From IMG/VR virus record IMGVR_UViG_3300043420_000463, positions 1 through 57,792 of that record: a stretch of DNA of 57,792 nt; one strand, given 5' to 3'. Positions 30,455 to 39,249 of this stretch are shown piece after piece. The DNA is from a virus. Below the pieces are notes generated by a model, which saw only the letters and a list, made by a program, of their open reading frames with translations, made no database searches and was not told where the DNA came from. Each line of letters starts with the position of its first letter. Within the stretch, counting starts at the first letter, position 1. The position numbers and the translations under genes are program-made.

Positions 30455-32215
30455 TCAGACTCCAGTCTTCTTTAACTTAGCATTAATATAATCAGAAGAC
30501 TTTTTATACTTGGATGCTTTCCTAAATTCGTCAACGAACTTGTCTATGTATTGTGGTTTGAGAAGAAATATTTCTCTATTCTTTTCATTTTCATTACTCT
30601 CGTATTCGAATTGAGTGACAGGTCTAGCAAGTTGACTACCACTAATTTCTTTTACTGTACCATTGTCTAAGTATTGAAATCCAGTTTCAATTTTCCTCTT
30701 CCAAGTTCCTTCGACATTCACCCAAGTAACATTGTCGATAATATAATAATCTGATTCTACTTGTACGACTTCATAATCAAGTGGACGTTCTACGCTAGTT
30801 GTCCCAGAGAATGTGATCGATTGGAATCCATAATTATCTGGACCAGTGTTTGAAGGTTGGTAGATTAACCATTCTGTAGTTGCTGTTCTTGCCTGTTCTG
30901 GGATGGCTAGCGAGAATGTAAATGGTTCTGAATCAAATCTGCCTCGTTGAATTCTATTCTCATCCCAACGGAAGTCTGCTGTTAATTCTAAATCTGGGAT
31001 GGGTGTTCTAACATCATTCTGAGCAAATGCTTCTGAAGCGTATACATATCCATTTCCAATGTCTTCATTCTTAACATACACCGACAATTCATAAGTAGCA
31101 ACACCAGCAGAGACAGACTCTCCTCTGTCAACAATATCTAGGTAGTAAATCTCTCCTTGATAATCAACAATGATATCTACTCTGGCACCAGTATCAATTT
31201 CGGCACCTCTATACACAGGAACATCTAGATAAATTCCTGCTCGTCTACCAGGATAGAATATGCCACCGATAACACCAGGACTGACAGGATCCGATTCAAC
31301 CGTGAGACCTTGAATCATTTTCACTGGGATGATGCTTCCTAGACTGAAGAAAGAATTACTATCTGGATCAGTTTTAAATCCTATGAACAAACCTTCGCCG
31401 TTGTTGCCAATGACATCTGGAAACTCTCCTCCATTTTGATCATTGCCAAACTGAGCGTAGATTGAAAGCATATTATATTCTCTACAGTCCATAGGCACTG
31501 TTTTAAAATACCTAGCATCCCCTGATCCTCCACCTTCAGATCCGCTTCTAAAATGTAAGTATCCAGAACTTCTGACCCCAGAAGTTAATGCTGGGTAGAA
31601 TACAAATCCGTCAGCACCAGTTCCAGATCCATATGAATCAAAATAAACACCCACTGGTCCGTAGTTGAAATCTATTAGATTGTTATCTGGACTACTAGCA
31701 GAGAAAATGTAACTGTTAACAATTGGAATGTAATCTACAGTTGGTGTGAGTTGGGGCAGTGTATCTGGAATATATCTTTCTTGTCCTTCATAAAAAGATT
31801 GATCTACCCACGTTCCAGCTGGCATTAATACTTTACCAAACTTGGAGATCTGTTCTTCTTCACTAATGATCTCGTAGTGGTGAATATCATAGTATGGATT
31901 GTCATACTGCTCTTCGACATGCTTTCTCAATTCAGATTCTGACATTGGTAGTCCGAATGATGGATTGATTAGGTTGTTTGTTAGTACAATTACCCAATCA
32001 TAGTATGGACTTCCATATAATTTTTCGGCAATCTGATCCAGTCTCTCTCCATCAGGTACGGCAGACTTGGTGTAGTATGTTGAGTAAGAGAAACCAGTAT
32101 CTGATACTTTAAATCTCTTGAAGAAGTTTTTCGCTACGACAAAATCAGATTCCGAGAATGGATAACTGATTGGTTTTGTGTCGTATTGAATAGATGGTAA
32201 GATGTCGAAATACAT
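30455..32215 (-). CDS. 53: Baseplate wedge protein gp53
   Basis: A 586-residue protein. The N-terminal 130 residues match gp53: MYFDILPSIQYDTKPISYPF, then YTKSAVPDGERLDQIAEKLYGSPYYDWVIVLTNN, a LysM-like core in T4-type phages. The remainder is a beta-rich extension (residues about 150-530), much longer than T4 gp53 (196 residues), as in other cyanophages. It locks wedges into the baseplate. The ATG overlaps the stop of the gp48 gene by one base; all four minus-strand genes here are coupled. Confidence 0.85.
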   Translation of the reverse strand: MYFDILPSIQYDTKPISYPFSESDFVVAKNFFKRFKVSDTGFSYSTYYTKSAVPDGERLDQIAEKLYGSPYYDWVIVLTNNLINPSFGLPMSESELRKHVEEQYDNPYYDIHHYEIISEEEQISKFGKVLMPAGTWVDQSFYEGQERYIPDTLPQLTPTVDYIPIVNSYIFSASSPDNNLIDFNYGPVGVYFDSYGSGTGADGFVFYPALTSGVRSSGYLHFRSGSEGGGSGDARYFKTVPMDCREYNMLSIYAQFGNDQNGGEFPDVIGNNGEGLFIGFKTDPDSNSFFSLGSIIPVKMIQGLTVESDPVSPGVIGGIFYPGRRAGIYLDVPVYRGAEIDTGARVDIIVDYQGEIYYLDIVDRGESVSAGVATYELSVYVKNEDIGNGYVYASEAFAQNDVRTPIPDLELTADFRWDENRIQRGRFDSEPFTFSLAIPEQARTATTEWLIYQPSNTGPDNYGFQSITFSGTTSVERPLDYEVVQVESDYYIIDNVTWVNVEGTWKRKIETGFQYLDNGTVKEISGSQLARPVTQFEYESNENEKNREIFLLKPQYIDKFVDEFRKASKYKKSSDYINAKLKKTGV

Positions 32216-33234
32216 TAGTAGGAAGTTCCTCCAACAACGATATCGTTTGAGTATACAAGTTTGGTTTCTTGGAATGATATTGATAATTCTGTTGCCACGG
32301 GGGATCCAGGCTCGGCACCACCATATGTAGCATACGATCCATCAGGTGTGTAACTCACACTGACATCAGTGATAGCACATACTTTGTATTGTGGAAGGAA
32401 AGGATGTAGTTCTCCGCCCTTCATAAATTGAACCCACACGAGACCAGGGACACCAATATAGTTAGCATTTTGATCTGGACTTGATTCATTGTCAGAACCT
32501 TGGGCATCTGGTGGTAAAAATGTTTTTAGTTTGTCAATGAAACCACCAATCCCAGCAGCAACAGCAGCAGAACCAGCAGAAGGTTGTTGACCTAAAGTTG
32601 GTAGAGCACACTTTTTAAAGGTGCCAACAATTGATCTAATTATCTTAGTTTCTTCAGCATTTCTGGGAGCCATTTTAAAGGATAAACTAAAGTTTCTTAG
32701 ACCAAATCCTTCGAACATAAGTTCTACGTTTGGGTTGAGAATGACTCCACCTACACCACCTAGAACGTCTTCAATACCAACCTGACCACCGATACCACCA
32801 GGAGCATTACTGATGGCACCAGCAAGAGCTTGTGCTTCTAAACTTGAGAATCGCTGCCCTGCTTGTGTGATAGCAGTGGTAACAGAGTTAACGAATCCAC
32901 CACCGTTTCCAGATCCAGCGGTGCCAGCAGTTTGTAAAGCATTCGCTGCTACGTTTGTGAATCCTTTACCACCCCAATCAGCAGTGTACTGTGCTGTAAT
33001 ATCTTCAGGCATATACAGCAGTACTGTTTGTAGTCCTGGATATTTTTCATAACTAGCACCATTGTATCTGTTTGATGTACTGCCACCAGGATTCTGAGCA
33101 AACGGTGGAGAATACTTATAGAAATCAAATTTCACATAGTCAGTATAATCACTGAATATTTTTTGTGGGTATGATAATCTACTTGAAGGTGGTGTGCTGC
33201 TAGTAGATCCTAAAATGTTGAGAACGTCTGCCAT
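32215..33234 (-). CDS. 48: Baseplate tail-tube cap protein gp48
   Basis: A 339-residue homologue of T4 gp48, which sits on the hub and starts tail-tube polymerisation. The N-terminus YPQKIFSDYTDYVKFDFYKY, the central LYMPEDITAQYTADWGG and the C-terminal FSLSFKMAPRNAEET...ITDVSVSYTPDGSYATY...ELSISFQET follow the tube-protein fold. The middle holds an Ala/Gly-rich insert (residues 90-160). It lies between gp53 and the gp2-like gene. Confidence 0.87.
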   Translation of the reverse strand: MADVLNILGSTSSTPPSSRLSYPQKIFSDYTDYVKFDFYKYSPPFAQNPGGSTSNRYNGASYEKYPGLQTVLLYMPEDITAQYTADWGGKGFTNVAANALQTAGTAGSGNGGGFVNSVTTAITQAGQRFSSLEAQALAGAISNAPGGIGGQVGIEDVLGGVGGVILNPNVELMFEGFGLRNFSLSFKMAPRNAEETKIIRSIVGTFKKCALPTLGQQPSAGSAAVAAGIGGFIDKLKTFLPPDAQGSDNESSPDQNANYIGVPGLVWVQFMKGGELHPFLPQYKVCAITDVSVSYTPDGSYATYGGAEPGSPVATELSISFQETKLVYSNDIVVGGTSY

Positions 33235-33921
33235 TTAGATTACCATCTCCCTATCTGATGCTTTGCCATATCCTTCGATGACTCTTTGTGCTTTAATGTT
33301 ATCATAAAGTGCTTCATTAGTTTCTTCCCAAACATCTTCTTTTTTGTATGGGAAGAGGTGACCGTTAACATTTTTCACAAAGTCCTCAGTTGGTAGTAGA
33401 ATGGCAGTGTCCCATTCAACAGCAGCGAGATCAAGGTACAGTCCCTCTACATGATCGTTAATGTATTTATGGAAGCACTTCTTGGGTATGTCTATACGAC
33501 CACCCATCAATTTCTGTACCGTAATTATTCTTTTCTTGGGAGACATATAATGTAAGTTGGCTCCCCAGAATTCATTCTGCTTTGCTTTGATTACATATAC
33601 TAAAGGAAATCTGTCATAGTATGGAAGCCATCTCATCTTCGCTTTGTACTCAAACATATAAAGATGTCCAGCAACAGGATATGATCTCAACACATTCAAG
33701 TCCTGTTCATTTTTACTTCCTGTTCTATCTCTACGTTCTGCCGCTACAAATTTAGAAAGATCTTTTTTGTACGATGAAGCTTCATCTTTAACAGCAGCAC
33801 GATACCATGACAGAGACTTCTTTTCTCCTTTTGTTTTTTCTGTTATTCTCTCAAAGAGAGTTTTGTAACCTGGAGTTTTATTTACTTGGTTACGTTGTAC
33901 TGATTTAAATCCAGTTGCCAT
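33235..33921 (-). CDS. DNA end protector gp2-like protein
   Basis: A 228-residue protein (MATGFKSVQRNQVNKTPGYK... ELYMFEYKAKM-type core with RWLPYYDRFPLVYVI). T4 has genes 3-2-4-53 in a row; here the gene directly precedes gp4 and lies in the same unit as gp53, which supports gp2, the protein that guards the DNA ends in the head from RecBCD. The sequence itself I recognise only as a conserved cyanophage family, so the call is mostly order-based. Confidence 0.6.
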   Translation of the reverse strand: MATGFKSVQRNQVNKTPGYKTLFERITEKTKGEKKSLSWYRAAVKDEASSYKKDLSKFVAAERRDRTGSKNEQDLNVLRSYPVAGHLYMFEYKAKMRWLPYYDRFPLVYVIKAKQNEFWGANLHYMSPKKRIITVQKLMGGRIDIPKKCFHKYINDHVEGLYLDLAAVEWDTAILLPTEDFVKNVNGHLFPYKKEDVWEETNEALYDNIKAQRVIEGYGKASDREMVI

Positions 33922-33925
33922 TGGA

Positions 33926-34363
33926 CTATACTCCTAAGTGATCTTCGGTGAGGATTAAAAATTTCATCTGCCTATCCTCACAGAAGTCCTGAGCAGCATC
34001 CCACTTAGCGCGGTTCTTAACGTAGGTTAGGACTTCTTTTTTCCAAGCGGCAGTCTTACGTTTAGGTTTCTCATTCGGTGGTTGTGTTTGCTTCTTTGGT
34101 TTTACCTCGATAAGATACTTGCTAATCAGTCCAGACCGTGACTTTACTTTGATGTAGAAGTCTGGATAATACCGATGTATCCTACCATCAGTGGGACAAC
34201 GGTAAGGAATAATTACTTCCTCACTGCCCCACTCAACTATGCTATCATTATGATCACAGAAGAACATAAATTTTCTTTCCCACATACTTCTGTAGATGAT
34301 TCGTGTAGGGTTGCCCCTATATTTCTGTGGGTTTGTTGGTTTATAAATTCCAGAGTATGCCAT
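33926..34363 (-). CDS. 4: Head completion protein gp4
   Basis: A 145-residue gp4 homologue with GIYKPTNPQKYRGNPTRIIY, RSMWERKFMFFCD, VEWGSEEVIIPY and RIHRYYPDFYIK. Pattern and length fit T4 gp4, whose fold is that of an endonuclease; it seals and completes the head before tail joining. The E-x-V-I-P and Y-P-D-F segments resemble the PD-(D/E)XK core. First gene of the minus-strand unit, behind a late-type box at 34397-34390. Confidence 0.9.
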   Translation of the reverse strand: MAYSGIYKPTNPQKYRGNPTRIIYRSMWERKFMFFCDHNDSIVEWGSEEVIIPYRCPTDGRIHRYYPDFYIKVKSRSGLISKYLIEVKPKKQTQPPNEKPKRKTAAWKKEVLTYVKNRAKWDAAQDFCEDRQMKFLILTEDHLGV

Positions 34364-34397
34364 AATAAATATAGTTGGACCAACTATCTCTATTTAG
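34364..34397. promoter_or_regulatory. Divergent late boxes flanking a palindrome
   Basis: Plus strand AATAAATA (34364-34371), minus strand CTAAATAG (34397-34390). Between them is a perfect palindrome, ATAGTTGG-A-CCAACTAT (34371-34387). The box pair fits the divergent gp4 and tail-tube genes; the palindrome could be a protein-binding site or a hairpin at both RNA 5' ends. Confidence 0.5.
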
Positions 34398-34398
34398 T

Positions 34399-35169
34399 GT
34401 GGCAAAAGGCATAGCAAAATTTATTGACGTGATGGCCAAGCAAGGCGGCATGTCATATAGCAACAACTTTGATGTTGAATTTATGTTCAACAAGTCCCAG
34501 CATACTGACTTAAGATCTAGATTCAAAACCTTTGGTATTGACTTTGGAAATCTAGGTACTAATGCTACAGATGCTGATGAAAATGCTAAGGGAACACCAA
34601 CAGATGTGTTGAAAATGTTTTGTGAAGAAGCACAGATTCCTAATGTTCAAGCAGCAACAGGACAACTCAATGGAAGATTGATGGGAGAGGGTCAGGTAAA
34701 TTATGCTCACACAAAATTGTATACAGACTTCCAATTAGGATGGATGTGTGATGCTAACATGACTCCCCTTAAATTTCTTAACGCTTGGTACTCTTTTATT
34801 TTTGAGGAGTATGATGAAAAGGGAGTTGCTATTCTCGGATCTGCTGGTGGCGGAAACTATGCTAAAAAAGATGCTAGACTTCGTGATTTGAAGAAAGAAA
34901 CTGGTCTCATTGGTAGTAGAGAAAAGTCTGTACGCCTAAGATTTCCCGATGAATATCAATGTAATGTTGCCATTACTAAGACAGAGAAAGGAAGTAGTGC
35001 TGCTAATAGTAGAGGATCAATGATGTATACTTTGATCGATTGTTTTCCTTATGCTATTGATGCTGTACCATTATCATATGGGGCATCACAAGTTACTAAA
35101 GTTACTGCTAACTTCTACTACTCTAAGTACAGTGTTGTGTATAACGACATCACTAAGTTCAGGGGATAA
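34399..35169 (+). CDS. Tail-tube/baseplate tube-initiator family protein (gp54-like)
   Basis: A 256-residue protein of the tail-tube family. SYSNNFDVEFMF begins the first strand, MFCEEAQIPNVQ and GQLNGRLMGEGQVNYAHTK are conserved, then LYTDFQLGWMCDANMTPLKFLNAWYS, and the end VTKVTANFYYSKYSVVYND is typical of tube and cap proteins. GTG 34399 keeps the helical N-terminus; ATG 34432 is the alternative, and neither has a Shine-Dalgarno. It could be gp54 or another tube-like protein. It starts the plus-strand baseplate block. Confidence 0.65.
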   Translation: MAKGIAKFIDVMAKQGGMSYSNNFDVEFMFNKSQHTDLRSRFKTFGIDFGNLGTNATDADENAKGTPTDVLKMFCEEAQIPNVQAATGQLNGRLMGEGQVNYAHTKLYTDFQLGWMCDANMTPLKFLNAWYSFIFEEYDEKGVAILGSAGGGNYAKKDARLRDLKKETGLIGSREKSVRLRFPDEYQCNVAITKTEKGSSAANSRGSMMYTLIDCFPYAIDAVPLSYGASQVTKVTANFYYSKYSVVYNDITKFRG

Positions 35170-35172
35170 ATA
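35165..35172 (+). promoter_or_regulatory. Late-type promoter box before gp26
   Basis: GATAAATA overlaps the stop of the tail-tube gene, 22 bases before the gp26 start. Confidence 0.45.
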
Positions 35173-35193
35173 TAAAATATAGAATAAATTGTT

Positions 35194-35919
35194 ATGTCTA
35201 CACCATTACCTACTTTGTCTGTGCCAACTTTCGAGTTGACACTACCATCGACGGGAAAGACAATTAAATACAGACCATTCCTAGTCAAAGAAGAAAAGAT
35301 TTTGCTTCTTGCTATGGAATCTGAAGACGAAAAGATGATTGAGAATGCTGTTAGAGATATTCTCAAGTCATGTATTCAAACCAGAGGGATTAAGATCGAT
35401 AGTTTGGCATCGTTTGATCTCGAATATCTATTTCTTAAGATTAGAGCAGTATCTGCTGGTGAAACTGTACAGATGAAAGTTACTTGCTTGGATGATAACC
35501 AAACACAAGTATCTGTCACTGTAAATTTAGATGATGTTAGTGTACAGAAGCCAGAAGGTCATACTAATAAGATTATGCTTCAGGATAACATTGGCATGAT
35601 CATGAAGTATCCTGGTGTAGATCAATTTATTAACATCACCTTATTAAATAAAGACTTAACCACCACAGAAGAATTGTTTAAAGTTATTGCTGGATGTGTG
35701 GATCAAATCTTTCAAGATGAGGAAGTCTGGGACTCTGCTGATATGAAACAGGAGCAGATCATTGAGTTTTTAGAAGGCATGACTCCACAACAGTTCGAAA
35801 CTGTACAAACATTCTTCGAAACTATGCCTGTTCTTAAGCACCAGTTTAAAGTTACCAATCCAAATACTGGTGTCGAATCTACATACACGTTGGAGGGTCT
35901 ACAATCTTTTTTCGGATAA
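35194..35919 (+). CDS. 26: Baseplate hub assembly protein gp26
   Basis: A 241-residue homologue of T4 gp26 (T4 gp26/gp51 family). The N-terminus PTFELTLPSTGKTIKYRPFL leads into the family core FLVKEEKILLLAMES, then helices (EDEKMIENAVRDILKSCI, DLEYLFLKIRAVSAGE). It helps baseplate hub assembly. The last codons TCT TTT TTC GGA TAA form a T_TTT_TTC slippery heptamer (35907-35913), and the -1 frame opens straight into gp51, giving a possible 301-residue fusion, similar to tail-assembly chaperones of other phages. Confidence 0.85.
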   Translation: MSTPLPTLSVPTFELTLPSTGKTIKYRPFLVKEEKILLLAMESEDEKMIENAVRDILKSCIQTRGIKIDSLASFDLEYLFLKIRAVSAGETVQMKVTCLDDNQTQVSVTVNLDDVSVQKPEGHTNKIMLQDNIGMIMKYPGVDQFINITLLNKDLTTTEELFKVIAGCVDQIFQDEEVWDSADMKQEQIIEFLEGMTPQQFETVQTFFETMPVLKHQFKVTNPNTGVESTYTLEGLQSFFG

Positions 35920-35956
35920 GCATGTTCTATAATACTCTAGAGAATTATTATAGAAC
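35907..35956 (+). promoter_or_regulatory. Candidate -1 frameshift signal between gp26 and gp51
   Basis: The slippery heptamer TTTTTTC lies in the gp26 frame as T_TTT_TTC. The -1 frame has no stop before gp51 and reads through its ATG. A perfect 10-bp stem (GTTCTATAAT 35924-35933 with ATTATAGAAC 35947-35956) starts 10 bases downstream. The spacer is slightly long and the stem A/T-rich. Confidence 0.55.
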
Positions 35957-36098
35957 AAACTTCTCTCTCATGCAGCACCATAAATATAGCTTGACAGAGA
36001 TTGAAAATATGATGCCTTGGGAGAGAACTGTGTATGTTTCCCTATTGAATAATTGGATTAAAGAACAAGAAGAAGCTAGGAAAGCAGCACAAAAATGA
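35922..36098 (+). CDS. 51: Baseplate hub assembly protein gp51
   Basis: A 58-residue helical protein (MFYNTLENYYRTNFSLMQHH, MMPWERTVYVSLLNNWIKEQEE). This pattern, especially the MPWERxxYV helix, is that of cyanophage gp51 and of the T part of tail-assembly chaperones (G/GT-type). It acts with gp26 on hub assembly. It can be translated from its own ATG, three bases after the gp26 stop, or as the -1 extension of gp26. It overlaps the next gene by ATGA. Confidence 0.78.
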   Translation: MFYNTLENYYRTNFSLMQHHKYSLTEIENMMPWERTVYVSLLNNWIKEQEEARKAAQK

Positions 36099-39000
36099 TT
36101 CCACCAAAGGCAATCAAGAAGATTAAGAATGATGCCCACAGGGAGATAGTTGTTGGGCACTTGATTGCCTATGGTTTCTTCCCAAGTACTAGTGAAGGTA
36201 TAGATCAAGCAAAGAAATTTGTTGCTGGATTAGATCAGTGGATTGCTCCATCTGATCTGCCAAATTATTATGATGATCTAGAAAGTGATCTAATGACTGG
36301 CAGAGAGACTGCTGGTATCGTGAACATCAGAATGATCTTGGAAGATTTTTACTTTGGTGGTGGTAGTGGACTCTCGGCACAAGAATCCGAACCAGAAAGC
36401 ATACCTGTCGAGGTAGAAATTGTTGAGGTCGAGCAAAAAGAACCAGACGAACCTATTGTAATTCAAGTTGAAGCTCCATTTGAAAATCCTACTAACCCAA
36501 ACAAGCGCCGTAGAATCAGAGCAAAGAGAATTAAAAATACTATCAAGGTAAATCGTCAGAAGAAAAAAGATCTTGCCACTAGAATGGCAGATGCTTTTGA
36601 TAGAAATCTTGAAGACTTAATTGATAATATCAGAAACCCAAAGGCACCAGCGCCACCAAAAACTAGAAGAAAAAAGAAGCAAGTTCTAGTACAGAAGCGT
36701 GCCAAGAAAGTAGCAGCAAAATTTGACACAAAAGATCCAAATAAAGCGGCAACATTTAATGAGTTCTTAGGAATCAAACTCAAGAATGCTTTTGGACGTG
36801 CTGCTGAAGCCAGAAGATTAGCAAAAGAATCTGGTGCGGAACCCCAGGGTAGAGGATATTTTTTAAAGAAAGCACTTGGGTTTGAATTTGGTGGCGATAA
36901 GATTGCTAGATTAAAAGGTACATTCTCTAAGAATCCTGCTGCTGTAAATGATCCAGCACTTTCTAGAGATCAAAGATTCTTAGCTGGCATTGGTAGTGAC
37001 ATCACTCCACCACCAGTAAGACAACCAGAACTATTTGACACTAGTAAGTATGCCAGAACTGGTGTCAGTAAAGTATTCAGTGATAATTTAGATCGATTAA
37101 AAGAATCTTTCAACAAGGTAGAGAAGAGATTTAACGATGTAATCTCTATCAAAAAGAACAAAGCAGATAATAACGATGCCTTAAGTGGCATGGCTAAAAC
37201 TGTAGAATCTTTAAAGAATATTCTTAAGAAGAATAATAAAGTTCAATCTGATATTAACAAGACTAAAGACAAGCAGTTAGATTTCTTACAAGAGTTAGCA
37301 GAAGAAACTCAGGCTGGTTTAGAAGAAGCAAGTATTGAAGAGACTGTAGATAATTCTGATGTAATTAAACCTAGCAAACCAGAGTTCTTGAAAGACAAAG
37401 GTGGTGCTGGTGATGATGAAGATGATGATGGGGGTGGCGGCGATGATGATGGGGGTGGTGGCGGACTCTTTGATTTCGTTGACTTCTTTGATAGAAAGAA
37501 AAGAAAGAGACGTAGGAGAAGGAGACGTGGACCTAGAGGAAGAGGTCCACGTGGACCTAAAGGTGGTGGTCCAAAAAAACCTGGACCGTTAAGAAGATTT
37601 AAAGACTTCATGGGTAGAGGTGCTGATAAAGCAAAGGACGTACTATCAAAAGGAAAGAATGCTGGTGGAAAACTGTTATCTAAAGGTAAAGGTCTAGCCG
37701 CTGGTACGCTAGCAGCAGGAACTGGGTTACTTGCAACTGCTAACAGAGGTGTTAAAAGTTTTGGAGACAACGCTCTCAATATAGGAAAGGGAGCGATGAA
37801 TTGGTTTACCGATAGCCCTGTTGCCAAGAGAATTGGTTTGGCATCAGGTAAGTTCGGCGGTAGAATGGTTCCTGGTGTTGGTACGGCATTCAGTGCTGCT
37901 GATGCGGCAGACAGGGCTTCTCGTGGCGATAAGATCGGGGCATGGTTGGCAGGCACTGGAGCGGTTTCTGGTGCCGCTACAGTTGCCACTAGTGGAGCTG
38001 CTCTTACTGGTTGGGGAGCACTGGTGCCAGCGGCAACCGAACTCACATCAGCAGTAGCAGACGTTGCTTTGTTTGGATATGATATTTTCAATGCTATTAC
38101 TGGAAGAGACCCAGGAGGACAACAGAGAGAAAAATTAAACGCTGGTGGGGTAGTTCCTGCTCAGATTGGTGAAGCTGGTCCTGAGATGTTGATTAGGAAT
38201 GGAGGAGCAACTGGAGGAGGAATGAATCCACTACAGTCACTAGCACCAATGATTGTTGCTCTACGTGAGGTCACAAAACGTGCTGGAACTTGGGCAGATC
38301 CTATTGAGAACATGGTGAGACAGGTTACAGATCCCATCGCTAAACAATTAAACTTACCAGTGCTTCCTGTTGACAGCAAACTAGGAGAGGTTAAAGCGGG
38401 AGCAATTAAACCAGAAGATGAGTTTGGTTTCTTTGGTAAGTTATTTGGTTTTGGTAGACGTGGTGAAGACGGGGAAGGTGATGGTAGTACCACAGGATCT
38501 GACAACAGTACTGTTCCTATTACTGGCATACCTTTGGGAGAAAGTCAGACAGCTCAAGCAGGACAATTAGTTTCTGGTTTAGTATCAAGAGGATTTACTA
38601 AAGAAGAAGCAGCTGCTATCGTAGGCAACTTGTGGGCAGAATCTGGGTTCAGAACTGGTGCCGTCAATCCATCTTCGGGTGCTTATGGTTTGATGCAATG
38701 GTTGGGTGGTAGAAAGAATCGTTTAGTACAGTTTGCTCAGGAGAAAGGTAAATCTCCTGCTGATCTAGATCTACAGTTAGATTACATTGCTTGGGAATTA
38801 AAAGGTGGAAACCCATACGAAACCAAACAATTTGAAAAGGCAATGGCATATGGTACATCCATTGCCGACAAGACTAGAGGATTTGCCCAGGAGGTTGAGA
38901 GAGCTGGGGCACATGAACTAGCATCTTCCATGGCAAAAAGAGTTGGCGCTGGAGAATCTGCTTTTAATGCTGTAGCAGTCGCTCCACCACCAGGAGCAGC

Positions 39001-39226
39001 ACCACCACAGCAACCAAATAATTTGTTCCTCAACCCATCTCCACAGCAACAAACTCCATCGCCACTACTTCCACCAGCAGCTCCCGCTAATCCATCACTG
39101 GCGATATTAAATATGCCAGCTGTATCACAACCAAGCGGCACATCCAAACCAGCACCGAGACCAGCAACTCCTGCTTTGTTTGACTGGTCTAAAGCTGTTA
39201 AAGATGCTCGTCTGAGCAACAACTAA
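36095..39226 (+). CDS. Large hub/tape-measure-like protein with C-terminal tail lysozyme domain
   Basis: A 1043-residue protein. Residues 1-90: helical domain (IKKIKNDAHREIVVGHLIAY). Residues 250-300: a block shared with the next gene (FGGDKIARLKGTFSKNPAA). Residues about 435-500: acidic Gly/Asp run followed by a very basic stretch (RKKRKRRRRRRRGPRGRGP). Residues 530-700: hydrophobic, helix-rich part, then GEAGPEMLIRNG as in many tape measures. Residues about 820-955: tail lysozyme domain (IVGNLWAESGFRTG, GAYGLMQWLGG). The C-terminus is Pro/Gln-rich. It probably sits in the tail lumen and is ejected, acting as tape measure with peptidoglycan-cutting tip. It directly follows the putative chaperone pair. 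Confidence 0.72.
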   Translation: MIPPKAIKKIKNDAHREIVVGHLIAYGFFPSTSEGIDQAKKFVAGLDQWIAPSDLPNYYDDLESDLMTGRETAGIVNIRMILEDFYFGGGSGLSAQESEPESIPVEVEIVEVEQKEPDEPIVIQVEAPFENPTNPNKRRRIRAKRIKNTIKVNRQKKKDLATRMADAFDRNLEDLIDNIRNPKAPAPPKTRRKKKQVLVQKRAKKVAAKFDTKDPNKAATFNEFLGIKLKNAFGRAAEARRLAKESGAEPQGRGYFLKKALGFEFGGDKIARLKGTFSKNPAAVNDPALSRDQRFLAGIGSDITPPPVRQPELFDTSKYARTGVSKVFSDNLDRLKESFNKVEKRFNDVISIKKNKADNNDALSGMAKTVESLKNILKKNNKVQSDINKTKDKQLDFLQELAEETQAGLEEASIEETVDNSDVIKPSKPEFLKDKGGAGDDEDDDGGGGDDDGGGGGLFDFVDFFDRKKRKRRRRRRRGPRGRGPRGPKGGGPKKPGPLRRFKDFMGRGADKAKDVLSKGKNAGGKLLSKGKGLAAGTLAAGTGLLATANRGVKSFGDNALNIGKGAMNWFTDSPVAKRIGLASGKFGGRMVPGVGTAFSAADAADRASRGDKIGAWLAGTGAVSGAATVATSGAALTGWGALVPAATELTSAVADVALFGYDIFNAITGRDPGGQQREKLNAGGVVPAQIGEAGPEMLIRNGGATGGGMNPLQSLAPMIVALREVTKRAGTWADPIENMVRQVTDPIAKQLNLPVLPVDSKLGEVKAGAIKPEDEFGFFGKLFGFGRRGEDGEGDGSTTGSDNSTVPITGIPLGESQTAQAGQLVSGLVSRGFTKEEAAAIVGNLWAESGFRTGAVNPSSGAYGLMQWLGGRKNRLVQFAQEKGKSPADLDLQLDYIAWELKGGNPYETKQFEKAMAYGTSIADKTRGFAQEVERAGAHELASSMAKRVGAGESAFNAVAVAPPPGAAPPQQPNNLFLNPSPQQQTPSPLLPPAAPANPSLAILNMPAVSQPSGTSKPAPRPATPALFDWSKAVKDARLSNN

Positions 39227-39229
39227 ATA
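39222..39229 (+). promoter_or_regulatory. Late-type promoter box
   Basis: ACTAAATA overlaps the stop codon of the 1043-residue gene, 21 bases before the next start. Confidence 0.4.
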
Positions 39230-39249
39230 CTTGGGGTATAGTATAACAA

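Noticed and set aside
37309-38091. Long minus-strand open frame (260 codons) inside the tape-measure-like gene
   Set aside because: Ala/Pro/Ser/Leu-rich complement of Gly/Lys-rich coding sequence; no start signal.
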